A DNA stretch of 64,000 nt, taken from contig DIYP01000016.1 of the NCBI GenBank assembly GCA_002427735.1, positions 1-64,000 of the forward strand, written 5' to 3'. Position 1 is the first letter of the stretch; the number at the start of each line of letters is the position of its first letter. Below, in pieces: positions 35,190 to 44,143 of the stretch. This stretch comes from Flavobacteriales bacterium UBA6051. GTDB lineage: Bacteria > Bacteroidota > Bacteroidia > Flavobacteriales_D > Crocinitomicaceae. The position numbers and the translations under genes were made by a program. The notes under the pieces were generated by a model that worked only from the letters and a program-made list of their open reading frames with translations, ran no database searches and was not told where the DNA came from.

Positions 35190-38138
35190 CTAAATTTCCA
35201 AATCTACCACCGGTATTTTGATTAAAACGTATGTCCCATTGATTAAACCGTTTTCATCTTTGATTTCACTTGGACCTTCCAGAGAAATGCCATTGTTAGC
35301 TATTTTCTGAATCAATTCGATACGTTTGGAAGTGATTTCCATTCCTTGAGACTTATGATCTCCATCCATTGCCAACTTGCTTGAAAGGCTTTTATTGATG
35401 CCGATTCCATTATCCTCAATGGAAACATTTAAATAATCCCCTTTCTCCTCAATATCAATTTTAATTAACCCCTTACGCTTCTCATTGGGGAGAATTCCAT
35501 GAATGATACTGTTCTCAATGAATGGCTGCATTAACATTGGGGGAATAAGAACCGATTCGGTATCCACCCCTTTCGCACTAATCTCATAATCAAACCGATC
35601 TTTAAAGCGCATAGATTCAAGCGACAAATAAAGTTCCAAACGTTCCAACTCCTCTCCCAGCGTAATGACATTTCCTTCAGCAGTTGCAGAATCGAGGTTC
35701 TTTCGAATGAGCTTTGCAAAATTCGTCAGGTACTTATTTGCTGATAATTTGTCTTGTGTATTTATGAAATATTGAATCGAATTCAGTGAATTAAAAATGA
35801 AGTGGCGATTCATACTGGCATTCATTGATTTCTGTTCTAAAGTCAACAAACGCGATTTATACTCCAGCTTCTCCTTTTCATTTAAGTTCGCAATACGACG
35901 AATACGCAAGCGAAAAATAAGCAATAGAATTCCTGAAACAAGGACTGTGCAGAGAAGAATGAACCACCATGTTCGGTAAAAAGGAGCGTTAATAGTGAAT
36001 GAAAACTGTAACTCATCCGAGAATTGGCCTTCAAGATCAACCGCGCGTACATGTAAAACATAATATCCTGCAGGCAAGCTAGTGAATGTAAGTGTTGGAG
36101 AACCTGATAGCGGAGACCAATCATCACTCAATCCCTCCAGCCAAAACTGATAATTCAAGCCTTTTTGGTGATCGAGTGATACCGCATCCAGTTCGAAAAT
36201 AATGTTGTTCTTGGAAAAAGGTAAAGTAAGCGATCCGGGTAATCCATCTGATTTAATAACATCACTAAAGTCTTTATAATCGAAACTCTCGTAATTCAGG
36301 AGAATAGACACCAAATTAACCTTTGGACGCGCGTTTTCACCTTCGGAATTATCCGGTTTAAACCATACTAATCCTGAAGCAGTTCCAAACCAAAAATCGC
36401 CCTTATTGTCAAAAAAACCGGAATTCAGATTCGTCTCCAAATCAACAACACCATCCCAGATACCATAGCGCTTGATATTCGGTGCGGGTTCACCTAAATT
36501 GGATATTACAAATAATCCATTGTTTGATCCAATGAACATTTCTCCATCCTTATAATTCATGAAATCAATGAAATTGGAAGCGGGATCCCCAAGCAACTCA
36601 ACCTGCTCAGATTTTTCATCCACCATCCGGAATAACCCTTCTTCCGTTCCGTACCAAAGTGCATTGTACGTATCTTTCTCGAGGTTATAAACCACTGACT
36701 TTACATCCCCAACAATGCTGAATTTTCCGTTACGATAGACGAAAAGTCCTAAGTTGGTTGCGCAATAAACTTCTCCATTGAGAATCTCAAAGTCACGTAC
36801 GGTGCCAAGGTCATTATTTTTCCCACTGAGTTTTTCGAATTCTCCATTACGATATAGGGCAACACCGCCATTTCCCCCGACATACATACTTGATCCATCA
36901 ATCCTACAAAGTGCCGTAATCTTCCATCCAGGGATATTTTCATTCTCTTTGTCTGTATGAAGCGTGACATCTCCATTCATGTCGACTTCAGCCAAAAAAC
37001 CAGTTGCGCCGAACCAATGCTTTCCATCTAAATCACCAAGTGATGCCCAAATGGCCACTTTTTGATCAAGAATACTGGCAGTCTCTCCTTCTTTTGAACG
37101 TTTAAAAACTCCGGCATCATATGTAGAAAAGTAGTAATCACCGCGCCTATCCTGAAAACCACCTAAATACAAATCAGAAGGAAATCCCGTGGATTGATCG
37201 TAATACTTAAAGTCGGAACTCGGAAAACGGAACATGCCCTTCCCGGAAGAACCTATCCAAATATTATCTGCATCATCATGGTAAAAGCCGCTAATCGTAT
37301 TATTCGGCAAGCCATTGCTTTCATCGAAGAATTGTAAGCGTCGATTAGGCGTAATATGGACAACACCAAAATTTGAGCTCAACCAAATTCCATTATCGCG
37401 ATCAACAAAACATCCATTGACGTTATATTTGAGCGATGCAGCATCGAAATGGCGCAGTTCACCCGTTTGCATATTCTTGATATACACACCATTGCTGAAC
37501 GAAGAAAAAATCATCTCGTTCTTACTTCCAGTTACTCCTGAAAAGCTGACATCTCCAAATTCTTCTAACTGTCCAAAATTGCGCGCGTCTTGCGAAACAA
37601 GAATACCATCTCGCGTTGCCAGATACAATTTACCATCATACACATGAGCCCCTCGAATGCGCTCATAATTTTCATTAGCAAGCGGAATTTTAACGAGTTG
37701 ATCCCCCTTCTTTTCGAATAACCCTCCACCAATGGAGCAAACAATAACTTTATTCTTGAACTTAATGATCTTGGACACCTTTCTGGATCGATCATTCCCA
37801 TCACCTTGAAATTCAATGCTACGAAACGCATTGTTATCCATGAATGCAATACCACCATCATGCCCAACCCAAAGTGTACCATCAAAATATTCGAGGGCAG
37901 TAACACGGTTGTTTAATAGACCATCATTGGATGAATAAGTAATAAACTTTGTACCATTGAATCGGGCCAATCCCCCCAACGTTGATATCCACAAATAACC
38001 CTTGTCATCTTGTGCAAAGTCCGTTACCTGAGATTGTGGAAGGCCTTGTTCAGTCCCATATTTTACCATTGGATACTTCTGTGAAAGTGCAGAAACACCA
38101 ACGACTCCAAAAAATAGTACAAGAAGTATCCTTAGCAT
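35190..38138 (-). CDS. Propeller/Y_Y_Y sensor with LytS-type histidine kinase
   Basis: This is a 982-aa sensor. The signal peptide ends near SALSQ. Periplasmic residues about 20-630 form repeated 'two-component regulator propeller' blades (DDKGYLWISTLGGLARFNG, DNGIWLSSNFGV, DDADNIWIGSSGKGMFRF). Y_Y_Y domain: about 645-715 (YQFWLEGLSDDWSPL, LPAGYYVLHVRAVD). One TM helix: about 723-746. The kinase is the LytS/YehU type, with the His at about 780 in 'NRHFIFNSLNSIQYF' and ATP-binding motifs 'QPFIENSIIHGI' and 'IEDNGIGI'. It abuts the LytTR regulator upstream (0 bp). The periplasmic part resembles the hybrid sensors of polysaccharide utilisation loci, but no sugar-use genes are nearby, so the ligand is unknown. 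Confidence 0.93.
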   Translation of the reverse strand: MLRILLVLFFGVVGVSALSQKYPMVKYGTEQGLPQSQVTDFAQDDKGYLWISTLGGLARFNGTKFITYSSNDGLLNNRVTALEYFDGTLWVGHDGGIAFMDNNAFRSIEFQGDGNDRSRKVSKIIKFKNKVIVCSIGGGLFEKKGDQLVKIPLANENYERIRGAHVYDGKLYLATRDGILVSQDARNFGQLEEFGDVSFSGVTGSKNEMIFSSFSNGVYIKNMQTGELRHFDAASLKYNVNGCFVDRDNGIWLSSNFGVVHITPNRRLQFFDESNGLPNNTISGFYHDDADNIWIGSSGKGMFRFPSSDFKYYDQSTGFPSDLYLGGFQDRRGDYYFSTYDAGVFKRSKEGETASILDQKVAIWASLGDLDGKHWFGATGFLAEVDMNGDVTLHTDKENENIPGWKITALCRIDGSSMYVGGNGGVALYRNGEFEKLSGKNNDLGTVRDFEILNGEVYCATNLGLFVYRNGKFSIVGDVKSVVYNLEKDTYNALWYGTEEGLFRMVDEKSEQVELLGDPASNFIDFMNYKDGEMFIGSNNGLFVISNLGEPAPNIKRYGIWDGVVDLETNLNSGFFDNKGDFWFGTASGLVWFKPDNSEGENARPKVNLVSILLNYESFDYKDFSDVIKSDGLPGSLTLPFSKNNIIFELDAVSLDHQKGLNYQFWLEGLSDDWSPLSGSPTLTFTSLPAGYYVLHVRAVDLEGQFSDELQFSFTINAPFYRTWWFILLCTVLVSGILLLIFRLRIRRIANLNEKEKLEYKSRLLTLEQKSMNASMNRHFIFNSLNSIQYFINTQDKLSANKYLTNFAKLIRKNLDSATAEGNVITLGEELERLELYLSLESMRFKDRFDYEISAKGVDTESVLIPPMLMQPFIENSIIHGILPNEKRKGLIKIDIEEKGDYLNVSIEDNGIGINKSLSSKLAMDGDHKSQGMEITSKRIELIQKIANNGISLEGPSEIKDENGLINGTYVLIKIPVVDLEI

Positions 38139-38915
38139 TCAGGACTCTTTAAGCATTTTAACAAACTCAGTTACACGATTCCTAGCAACTGGCACTCTAA
38201 TATTTCCTTCTAGAATTGCAAAATGACCATCTTCATTTACATATTCTTTCATGATGTCCAGATTGATGATATGCGATTTATGCACCCGACAAAATTTCTC
38301 CGGATTTAATAGTGCCTCATAGGTTTTGAGTGTTCGCGTATCTAAATATCGCGTTCCGTCATTAAAATAAAGTGTGGTGCAATTACCACTCGCCTCCAAA
38401 TGAGTAATTGTGCTATCCTCTACTATTTTAAGGCCTTTTGTATGGCTTATCGCAATACGACCGCTTTGTTTGTTCTGAAGTAGATTACGTGACAAATCCT
38501 TAAGAGAGTCAAAGTAAGTAGAATAATTCTCCGGTTCTTTTTGATACATTTCACGAGTTTCCACTAATCTGCTTACTGCGATTTTCAACTCTTCTACATC
38601 AATCGGTTTTAAAATGTAATAGACTGCACTGGCATTAAAGGCGCGAATCGCATAATCTTTAAACGCAGTAACGAACACTACGAGAAAATCCTTGTTCTCA
38701 ATTTCCTCCAAAAGTTCAAACCCTTCCGCTCCAGATGGCATACGAATATCCAGAAATACCACATCTGGACTTGATGATTCAATAATTGCTTTTGCTTGCT
38801 CTTTTCTTGATGCCTGACCAATAACCTCAATTTCAGGACAATATTCCTCAAGCATCATAGTTAAATTCTTTCGCGCAAACTCTTCATCGTCAACAACTAG
38901 GGCTCGTAATTTCAT
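38139..38915 (-). CDS. LytTR-family response regulator
   Basis: This is a 258-aa response regulator. Receiver domain: acidic pair in 'LVVDDEE', Asp56 in 'VVFLDIRMP', Thr83 and Lys103 in 'YYILKPID'. The C-terminal LytTR DNA-binding domain (about 150-255) shows 'GLKIVEDSTITHLEASGN', 'YLDTRTLKTYEALL' and the family hallmark 'FCRVHKSHIINLD'. It is the first gene of an operon with the propeller kinase and a small lipoprotein. LytTR dimers bind direct repeats; I did not find a clear pair in the 290-bp upstream region. Confidence 0.95.
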   Translation of the reverse strand: MKLRALVVDDEEFARKNLTMMLEEYCPEIEVIGQASRKEQAKAIIESSSPDVVFLDIRMPSGAEGFELLEEIENKDFLVVFVTAFKDYAIRAFNASAVYYILKPIDVEELKIAVSRLVETREMYQKEPENYSTYFDSLKDLSRNLLQNKQSGRIAISHTKGLKIVEDSTITHLEASGNCTTLYFNDGTRYLDTRTLKTYEALLNPEKFCRVHKSHIINLDIMKEYVNEDGHFAILEGNIRVPVARNRVTEFVKMLKES

Positions 38916-39131
38916 ATTCTTGCAGTGTTTAGTTTTACTTCATTTATTCTAATATACAGATTTATACCACATTGATTTGGCGAATAGCTTCGCTTGCCAG
39001 ATTTAAAATGTCACTTAAATTCTAAATTTAGACAGTTTACTAAATCCCATGACCCGTTTAAGTTTTTTTCAAAATTTAACAAGAAGAAGTCCTTATCTTG
39101 GTTGAAGATATTTGATTAAAACTCACTGTCT
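38916..39131. other. Intergenic region upstream of LytTR operon
   Basis: AT-rich, without a convincing longer ORF. It contains GCGAA-TAGC-TTCGC at 38980-38993 and a 12-bp palindrome TCTAAATTTAGA at 39021-39032; both are short enough to be chance. GATATTTG near 39108-39115 is a one-mismatch -7-like box that could drive the small plus-strand unit that follows. Confidence 0.4.
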
Positions 39132-39194
39132 ATGAATGCACAATTACTTTCTACCCCCCAGTATATCTGGATTTTCAATGACAACGGAAACTAA
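39132..39194 (+). CDS. Possible 20-aa small ORF ending in a terminator hairpin
   Basis: ATG at 39132 opens a 20-codon frame (MNAQLLSTPQYIWIFNDNGN). Its TAA at 39192 lies in the loop of an intrinsic terminator. Plausible but weak: the peptide has no recognisable feature, no strong ribosome-binding site is visible, and a non-coding transcript would look the same. It is recorded because the downstream terminator faces this direction and no other plus-strand gene precedes it for over 5 kb. Confidence 0.25.
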   Translation: MNAQLLSTPQYIWIFNDNGN

Positions 39195-39210
39195 CAGTTT
39201 CCGTTTTTTT
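39183..39210 (+). terminator. Intrinsic terminator of a plus-strand small transcript
   Basis: Arms AACGGAAAC and GTTTCCGTT around TAACA, followed by seven T on the plus strand. The minus strand lacks a following T run, so it ends a plus-strand RNA, although it lies directly at the stop of the minus-strand hydrolase. Confidence 0.75.
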
Positions 39211-39964
39211 ATTTCAGAAAGTTGCGTAGTGCTTCTTCGACTGTTTCCGGTTTTTCGATGTGCGCCATGTGTCCACATGAGGGAATCTCCAGATAGTGGA
39301 ACCCTAAATCCTCTTTACTTTGGCGCATTTTCGCAGTTGAAACAACGGCATCTTGATCACCTTGAATGACCAGAATTCGCTTATGCTCTTTTCTTACCAC
39401 ATCAGATAAATCCTTTCGCTTACTCATTGAAATAGAAGCATTCGCAACTACCACCGAATCAATTGACTCTGCCTCCTCAATCATAACTTTGATTTCTTTA
39501 TCATAAGATTCTGGATCAAGAAAAAGATTTGGGATGGCTTCATAGAGAAATATCATTTTGTTTGCAGCAACAATCCGTGCAACTCTATTTCGGTCCCTCT
39601 GCTTATTACGGTCATCAGCCCAGAAGTTGGAATTCAACAGCACTAACTTTTGGCAGCGTTCATCCATTTGCACGAGTTCCAATCCTACATAACCTCCCAT
39701 AGAATGTCCGACCAAATCATACTCCTTTATATCCAATGAGTCGAGGACTTCTTTTACAAGTTCTGCAGCTTCAGCCATGGATATTTCATCCTTGCAATGT
39801 TTCGAACCACCATGACCGGGTAAATCAATGAGCACCTGCTTAAACCCTGATAAATCCAGATATTTCCACATGGATACCGACTCCAGAAATCCGTGTAAGA
39901 AAACGACAGGGTGACCTTCTCCGACCACCCTGTAATTCAAAAGCTTTGACATCATCCTAGCCAT
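39209..39964 (-). CDS. Alpha/beta hydrolase
   Basis: This is a 251-aa cytoplasmic hydrolase. Oxyanion-hole motif: 'VVFLHGF' (21-26). Nucleophile elbow: GHSMGG with Ser88. The acidic residue is in 'VIQGDQDAVV' and the catalytic His is in 'IPSCGHMAHIEKPE' near the C-terminus, a complete triad. It resembles carboxylesterase/BioH/MenH-like members; the substrate cannot be told. The stop lies at the edge of a terminator that faces the other way. Its start overlaps the PepP-like gene stop by 8 bp. ATGs at 39964, 39955 and 39952 are all possible. Confidence 0.92.
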   Translation of the reverse strand: MARMMSKLLNYRVVGEGHPVVFLHGFLESVSMWKYLDLSGFKQVLIDLPGHGGSKHCKDEISMAEAAELVKEVLDSLDIKEYDLVGHSMGGYVGLELVQMDERCQKLVLLNSNFWADDRNKQRDRNRVARIVAANKMIFLYEAIPNLFLDPESYDKEIKVMIEEAESIDSVVVANASISMSKRKDLSDVVRKEHKRILVIQGDQDAVVSTAKMRQSKEDLGFHYLEIPSCGHMAHIEKPETVEEALRNFLK

Positions 39965-41249
39965 TCATAATATCTTCGATCTCCTCAGCCTCCAATGGGA
40001 TTTCCCCCATTAAATTGAACGGAGCTCCGGATGCCTGGACTACCAAATCATCTTCCAGACGAATTCCTAAATCCTCTTCTGGAATATAAATCCCTGGTTC
40101 GCACGTGAATACCATGCCTGCTTGAATTGGTTCGTTCCATAATCCGACGTCGTGAGTATCTAGACCTATAAAATGAGACGTTCCATGCATGAAATACTTC
40201 TTATAAGCTGGCCAATCTGGATTCTGGTTCTTGATATCCGTTTGATCAATAAGCTTTAGCTTCAGTAATTCTGCTTCCATGAGATGTCCAACCTCTTTGT
40301 GGTATTCCTTTAACATTGTTCCCGGCACCAATAATTTTTCTGCCTCTTTCTTAACATGAAGCACAGCGTCGTAAACCGCACGTTGTCGTTCAGTAAAGCG
40401 ACCATTCACCGGTATAGAACGCGTAAGGTCAGATGCGTAATTCGCATACTCTGCACCAACGTCCATTAAAATAACATCGCCATCATGGCACTGCGCATTA
40501 TTCTCTATATAATGCAAAACACAAGCATTTTTACCTGAAGCAACAATCGGTGTATATGCAAACCCACGTGAACGATTTCGAACAAATTCATGAATCAACT
40601 CAGCTTCAATTTCATACTCCCAAACACCGGGCTGAATGAAACCTAGCACGCGATTAATACCCGCCTTCGTGATATCACAGGCGCGCTGCATCAAATCAAT
40701 TTCTATTGAGTGCTTCACTGAACGAATGCGGTGCATTATCGGAGCACTTTTGTGTACTTGATGCGCCGGATATTCTTTTGAAACTTTTTCTATAAAGCGA
40801 TCTTCGCGTGTCTGAACAATTGTATTCGCGCGCAGATGTTCATTGGTATTTAAATAAATGCCGCGAGCTTCTGACATCATCTCCTTGAATACGCGCTCAA
40901 ATTGATCCAGCCAATAAACTGTTTTTATTCCTGAAACCTCAAAAGCCTGATCCTTCGTTAATTTAGCCCCCTCCCATACGGCAATATGTTCATTCGTTTC
41001 CTTCAGAAATAGGACCTCTTTATGGTCAGCGTTCTTAGAAAATGGCGATATAACAAGAATACTCTCTTCCTGATCGACTCCGGAAAGGTGAAAAATATCT
41101 CGGTGCTGCTCAAAAGGCATGGTACCATCAGCACTTATAGGGTATATATCATTCGAATTGAAAACAGCCAGAGCTCCTTCTTCCATCTGTGAAGTAAAAG
41201 CCTTTCTGTTTCGAATAAATAATTCACGATCGATTCTATCGTATTTCAT
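39957..41249 (-). CDS. pepP: Xaa-Pro aminopeptidase (PepP family, M24)
   Basis: This is a 430-aa cytoplasmic metallopeptidase that removes N-terminal residues before proline. An N-terminal creatinase-like domain (about 5-150, 'GTMPFEQHRDIFHLSGVDQEES') precedes the pita-bread catalytic domain. The dinuclear metal ligands can be seen: Asp263 and Asp274 in 'MDVGAEYANYASDLTR', a His in 'HGTSHFIGLDTHDVG', and Glu in 'CEPGIYIP' and 'GIRLEDDLVV'. It overlaps the hydrolase by 8 bp, so the two are translated together. Confidence 0.95.
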   Translation of the reverse strand: MKYDRIDRELFIRNRKAFTSQMEEGALAVFNSNDIYPISADGTMPFEQHRDIFHLSGVDQEESILVISPFSKNADHKEVLFLKETNEHIAVWEGAKLTKDQAFEVSGIKTVYWLDQFERVFKEMMSEARGIYLNTNEHLRANTIVQTREDRFIEKVSKEYPAHQVHKSAPIMHRIRSVKHSIEIDLMQRACDITKAGINRVLGFIQPGVWEYEIEAELIHEFVRNRSRGFAYTPIVASGKNACVLHYIENNAQCHDGDVILMDVGAEYANYASDLTRSIPVNGRFTERQRAVYDAVLHVKKEAEKLLVPGTMLKEYHKEVGHLMEAELLKLKLIDQTDIKNQNPDWPAYKKYFMHGTSHFIGLDTHDVGLWNEPIQAGMVFTCEPGIYIPEEDLGIRLEDDLVVQASGAPFNLMGEIPLEAEEIEDIMNG

Positions 41250-41387
41250 AAATATCTTTTTAGGGTTTGAAAATTACATTTTTTTCTACGAATCGTGCGA
41301 TTAATCCAGCAATACGCATGCATTTTTTTTACATCGTAAATAGATTACGTTCTGCCCCTTCAAATTTGTATCGTAAAACAAATAGAT

Positions 41388-41708
41388 ATGAATACAGCAG
41401 ACAGAACAATCCAGATTAATTCAATCCTTTTCGAATCTAATGATACTGAAGTTTTGGTAAAAGGAACTGTGCTAAAAGGTCATATGGCTTTTGAAACTGA
41501 TATGTTGATCTCTCATTCACAATTGAATAAACTGGTAAATCAGTTGCAAAGGCAAAATGAAAACCTGGAGATGAGTGCATTAATTCAGTCAGAAACGATG
41601 TATAACAATGAAACATTGTACAGCGCTGAACTATCATCTGTTGCAAACCGCCATATTGATTTGTACGATTTGTCTGTTCTGCAACCAATCAAACAAATTC
41701 GCGCCTAG
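41388..41708 (+). CDS. Small conserved-looking protein of unknown function
   Basis: This is a 106-aa cytoplasmic protein (no signal peptide, no membrane segment). It begins with beta-like segments (IQINSILFESNDTEVLVKGTVL) and continues with a helical part (SHSQLNKLVNQLQRQNENLEM) that could pair as a short coiled coil. No family recognised. Starts at ATG 41388 about 140 bp from the divergent PepP gene; it is followed by 117 bp of AT-rich DNA before a lipoprotein. Confidence 0.7.
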   Translation: MNTADRTIQINSILFESNDTEVLVKGTVLKGHMAFETDMLISHSQLNKLVNQLQRQNENLEMSALIQSETMYNNETLYSAELSSVANRHIDLYDLSVLQPIKQIRA

Positions 41709-41825
41709 TCAAGAAGTTCCGATTTTAGGCAACCTTTTCTTCTTTTTTTACGTATTTTAGTTGTAACTTTTGTTCGTACTTAATTGTTTAAGCACTAACA
41801 ACTTTAGAATAAACTACTAGAAATT

Positions 41826-42473
41826 ATGATAAAAAAGGGAATTTTTCTGTTCGGATTAATTGGTCTTACGGCAAGTTCATGTATTGAGCACGAAGTTATT
41901 CCGGCACCGGAACCAAAAGTAGATTTAGAATGTAGCTTCGAAGGATACATCGGTGGTGCATTCATCGAGTATACGGAAAATGTAGATGGATACTATGGCT
42001 TCCCTAGTATTGCGAAGCAAACAGTAAATGGTGTCACAGACGCTCAGTACTTTTTCTCAATGATATCTTCTGATTATACACCATTCATCAAAATTGGAAT
42101 GGGAAGTTTAACTTGGAATGATGCTACAGGAACTGAAACACCATCATTGAACTTATTTAATTCATTTTTCTCAACGAACGATCAACCTGATTATTCAGAC
42201 GCTGCCTTGAATGGTTTCGAAGTGGCTTACAATCACGTAAACGGATCGGATTGGGTTTCACTGGTGAAGCCTTGGCACGAAGCAACAAACACGCCTAATG
42301 GACCAAAAGTTCAGTTTACAGGTATTAGACAAGAATCAGATAATTCTGGCGACTACTCTCAGTTTATCTGTACGTTTGATAATGTTTGGCTATACTATAC
42401 CGACCCTGTGACCAGCGATACGGATTCGTTAATCGTTACTGAAGCGGTCTACAAAGGTTGGTTTAAACGCTAA
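41826..42473 (+). CDS. Lipoprotein of unknown function
   Basis: This 215-aa protein has a lipoprotein signal with acceptor Cys19 (GLTASSCIEHE). The mature chain is beta-rich with many aromatic residues (GGAFIEYTENVDGYYGFPS, FSMISSDYTPFIKIGM, FDNVWLYYTDPVTSDTDS), like an Ig- or lipocalin-like surface lipoprotein; no named family recognised. About 43 bp downstream comes a plus-strand gene for a CTP-synthase-related protein, possibly cotranscribed, but the functions do not suggest a link. Confidence 0.8.
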   Translation: MIKKGIFLFGLIGLTASSCIEHEVIPAPEPKVDLECSFEGYIGGAFIEYTENVDGYYGFPSIAKQTVNGVTDAQYFFSMISSDYTPFIKIGMGSLTWNDATGTETPSLNLFNSFFSTNDQPDYSDAALNGFEVAYNHVNGSDWVSLVKPWHEATNTPNGPKVQFTGIRQESDNSGDYSQFICTFDNVWLYYTDPVTSDTDSLIVTEAVYKGWFKR

Positions 42474-42516
42474 GAGTTCAACCACGCTGAGCTTTGAAAA
42501 GGAAACGACATACTGA

Positions 42517-43212
42517 ATGAGTCAAAGCTTGAAAATCGCCATTGTAGGTGATTACAATTTCACCTATAACTCTCATCATGCCACAAATCTGGCGATAGAT
42601 CACTCATCTCAATTTTTAGATATTGATGTCAGCTATTACTGGGTAAAACTCAATGAAATTGTAAAGTTCAGGCCTCAGCAATTTCAGCAGTATGATGGTA
42701 TCTGGATTGCTCCTGGACCAATTCGCAATCCATTCTTCTTACATGGCATCATAAAAGAGATTGTGGGGAAATCGATTCCTACATTAATTACAGGCGAAGG
42801 ATACAAGACTTTTTTAGAGGTACTGATTAGTACCTATCACCTGAACAATCAAAACGAAAAACTCATTTCAGACAACCTCGTTGATGGTGAGCATTTTGAG
42901 AAGATCATTATTGCTCCTCATTCTCCTCAATTCATCCAACTCTATGAGAACTATTCCAACATAGAACTCTCAGCTACACGTTACAGCCTTTATCCACAGC
43001 TGATATCTCTATTGCAGGATGACATCGCTGATATTGAAGCTTACAATCAATTTGAGGATCCCGAAATAATTAGTTTAAAGAATCATGATTTCTTTCTAGG
43101 GTGTGCCTTCTGTCCGCAGATATCTTCAACGCGTGAGCTTCCTCACCCCATCATATATACGTTCATGAAAGCCTGTTTGCTTGCTTTGAAAGATGTGAAT
43201 AAAACAGCCTGA
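42517..43212 (+). CDS. CTP-synthase C-terminal-region-related protein, nucleophile Cys missing
   Basis: This 231-aa protein follows the plan of the class I glutamine-amidotransferase domain: 'KIAIVGDYNFTYNSHHA' at the start, 'YDGIWIAPGPIRNPFFLHGIIKE' in the middle, and 'FFLGCAFCPQ...PHPIIYTFMKA' at the end. It matches best the family called CTP synthase C-terminal region-related (seleno)protein. In true GATases the elbow G-x-C-G-G holds the nucleophile; here the elbow is TGEGY (residues 92-96), and no Cys occurs between 60 and 190. So it should not hydrolyse glutamine; a binding or regulatory role is more likely. Stop codons of this gene and the convergent RNase H abut. Confidence 0.8.
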   Translation: MSQSLKIAIVGDYNFTYNSHHATNLAIDHSSQFLDIDVSYYWVKLNEIVKFRPQQFQQYDGIWIAPGPIRNPFFLHGIIKEIVGKSIPTLITGEGYKTFLEVLISTYHLNNQNEKLISDNLVDGEHFEKIIIAPHSPQFIQLYENYSNIELSATRYSLYPQLISLLQDDIADIEAYNQFEDPEIISLKNHDFFLGCAFCPQISSTRELPHPIIYTFMKACLLALKDVNKTA

Positions 43213-44031
43213 TTACTTTCGCCCAAAATCTGCAGGAATCTCACCCCATACTTTCGTCTCCCATTTTAATATAGGGTTATCAAAAGTATTCATAGCCAAC
43301 CATTTTTCCGCACGTGCAATCAGCGTTTGTACTTCCGGTCCCGGTTTAGCCTTTGTACGGCATGTACCCGCCTTCACCCAACCCATTGCAATACGAGAAT
43401 CACTGTAAATAGGCATTTTACGAAATTTGGGATCATCTTGCTTACTGAAATGAGCTAATGCATGAACCAAAGCAAGAAATTCACCAATATTATTCGTTCC
43501 TCCATTGTAGGGACCTTGTCTGAAAAGTTGGCTTCCACGATCAAATGTCCATACGCCTTGATACTCCATGATTCCTGTCATTTCATTACAGGCCGCATCT
43601 ACGGAAAGGCTCAATTCGATGGGCTCTCCAATTTTATCTATTTCACTCTCAGATAAATCTTGTGTTTTACGAAAATCTTTTCCAACATAATTCTCATGCC
43701 CTTCTTTCAAAGCGCGTTCAGCTAAAACTCTACTTCCAAATGTTTTGAAACGTTCCCGAGGAACGCCTTTTAGTTTTTGCTGGGCAATATCCCAATCGGT
43801 ATAAATTCCCGAATTCTCACCATCCCAAATAACGTAATACTTTGCCTTTTTAGTTTTTGGTTTTGAAACAACCGTTTCCGGATTGTGAAAAGCATACTCC
43901 GCCTCTTTTCTGGAGGGAAAAGATTTGTATTTCGCACCCGCAACTCCTTGAATTAATGTTTTTACCACATCCCAGGATTCAAATACTCCCGTTTTTTTCC
44001 CTTTCCAGATTACGTAATACTTTTTGGCCAT
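43213..44031 (-). CDS. Ribonuclease H with two viroplasmin (hybrid-binding) domains
   Basis: This 272-aa enzyme cleaves RNA in RNA-DNA hybrids. Two N-terminal hybrid-binding (viroplasmin) domains are visible, 'KKYYVIWKGKKTGVFESW' (3-20) and 'AKYYVIWDGENSGIYTDW' (63-80), each ending in a 'FPSRKEAEYAF' or 'FGSRVLAERAL' type segment. The RNase H fold follows with catalytic Asp145 (LSVDAACNE), Glu184 (NIGEFLALVHAL) and Asp211 (IYSDSRIAMGW). Most bacterial RNase HI proteins have one or none; two is unusual. Start is taken at ATG 44031 (MAKKYY) instead of the upstream ATG 44061, whose added ten residues do not match the domain start. Confidence 0.93.
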   Translation of the reverse strand: MAKKYYVIWKGKKTGVFESWDVVKTLIQGVAGAKYKSFPSRKEAEYAFHNPETVVSKPKTKKAKYYVIWDGENSGIYTDWDIAQQKLKGVPRERFKTFGSRVLAERALKEGHENYVGKDFRKTQDLSESEIDKIGEPIELSLSVDAACNEMTGIMEYQGVWTFDRGSQLFRQGPYNGGTNNIGEFLALVHALAHFSKQDDPKFRKMPIYSDSRIAMGWVKAGTCRTKAKPGPEVQTLIARAEKWLAMNTFDNPILKWETKVWGEIPADFGRK

Positions 44032-44087
44032 AACACTACTTTCCACGCCTAAGATATTCATTTAGCCAGATCATTCAACTGCACTTA

Positions 44088-44115
44088 GGAAACTTTTTTC
44101 ATTTAAATAGTTTCC
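44088..44115. promoter_or_regulatory. Inverted repeat GGAAACT-N14-AGTTTCC (candidate TetR operator)
   Basis: Perfect 7-bp arms around 14 bp, total 28 bp, ending 17 bp before the -7 box of the TetR gene and therefore overlapping the -33 region. The size and location fit a TetR-family operator, so the repressor probably controls its own efflux operon. Confidence 0.55.
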
Positions 44116-44131
44116 ATGGTTTATTTTTGTA

Positions 44132-44139
44132 TACATTTG
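44132..44139 (+). promoter_or_regulatory. -7 promoter box TACATTTG of efflux operon
   Basis: An exact TAnnTTTG match only 4 bp before the ATG at 44144. A start point at the usual distance would fall on or just after the ATG, so the message would be leaderless. Confidence 0.55.
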
Positions 44140-44143
44140 CAGC

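Noticed and set aside
39021..39032. Palindrome TCTAAATTTAGA upstream of the LytTR operon
   Set aside because: Same reason; LytTR regulators normally bind direct repeats, not such palindromes.
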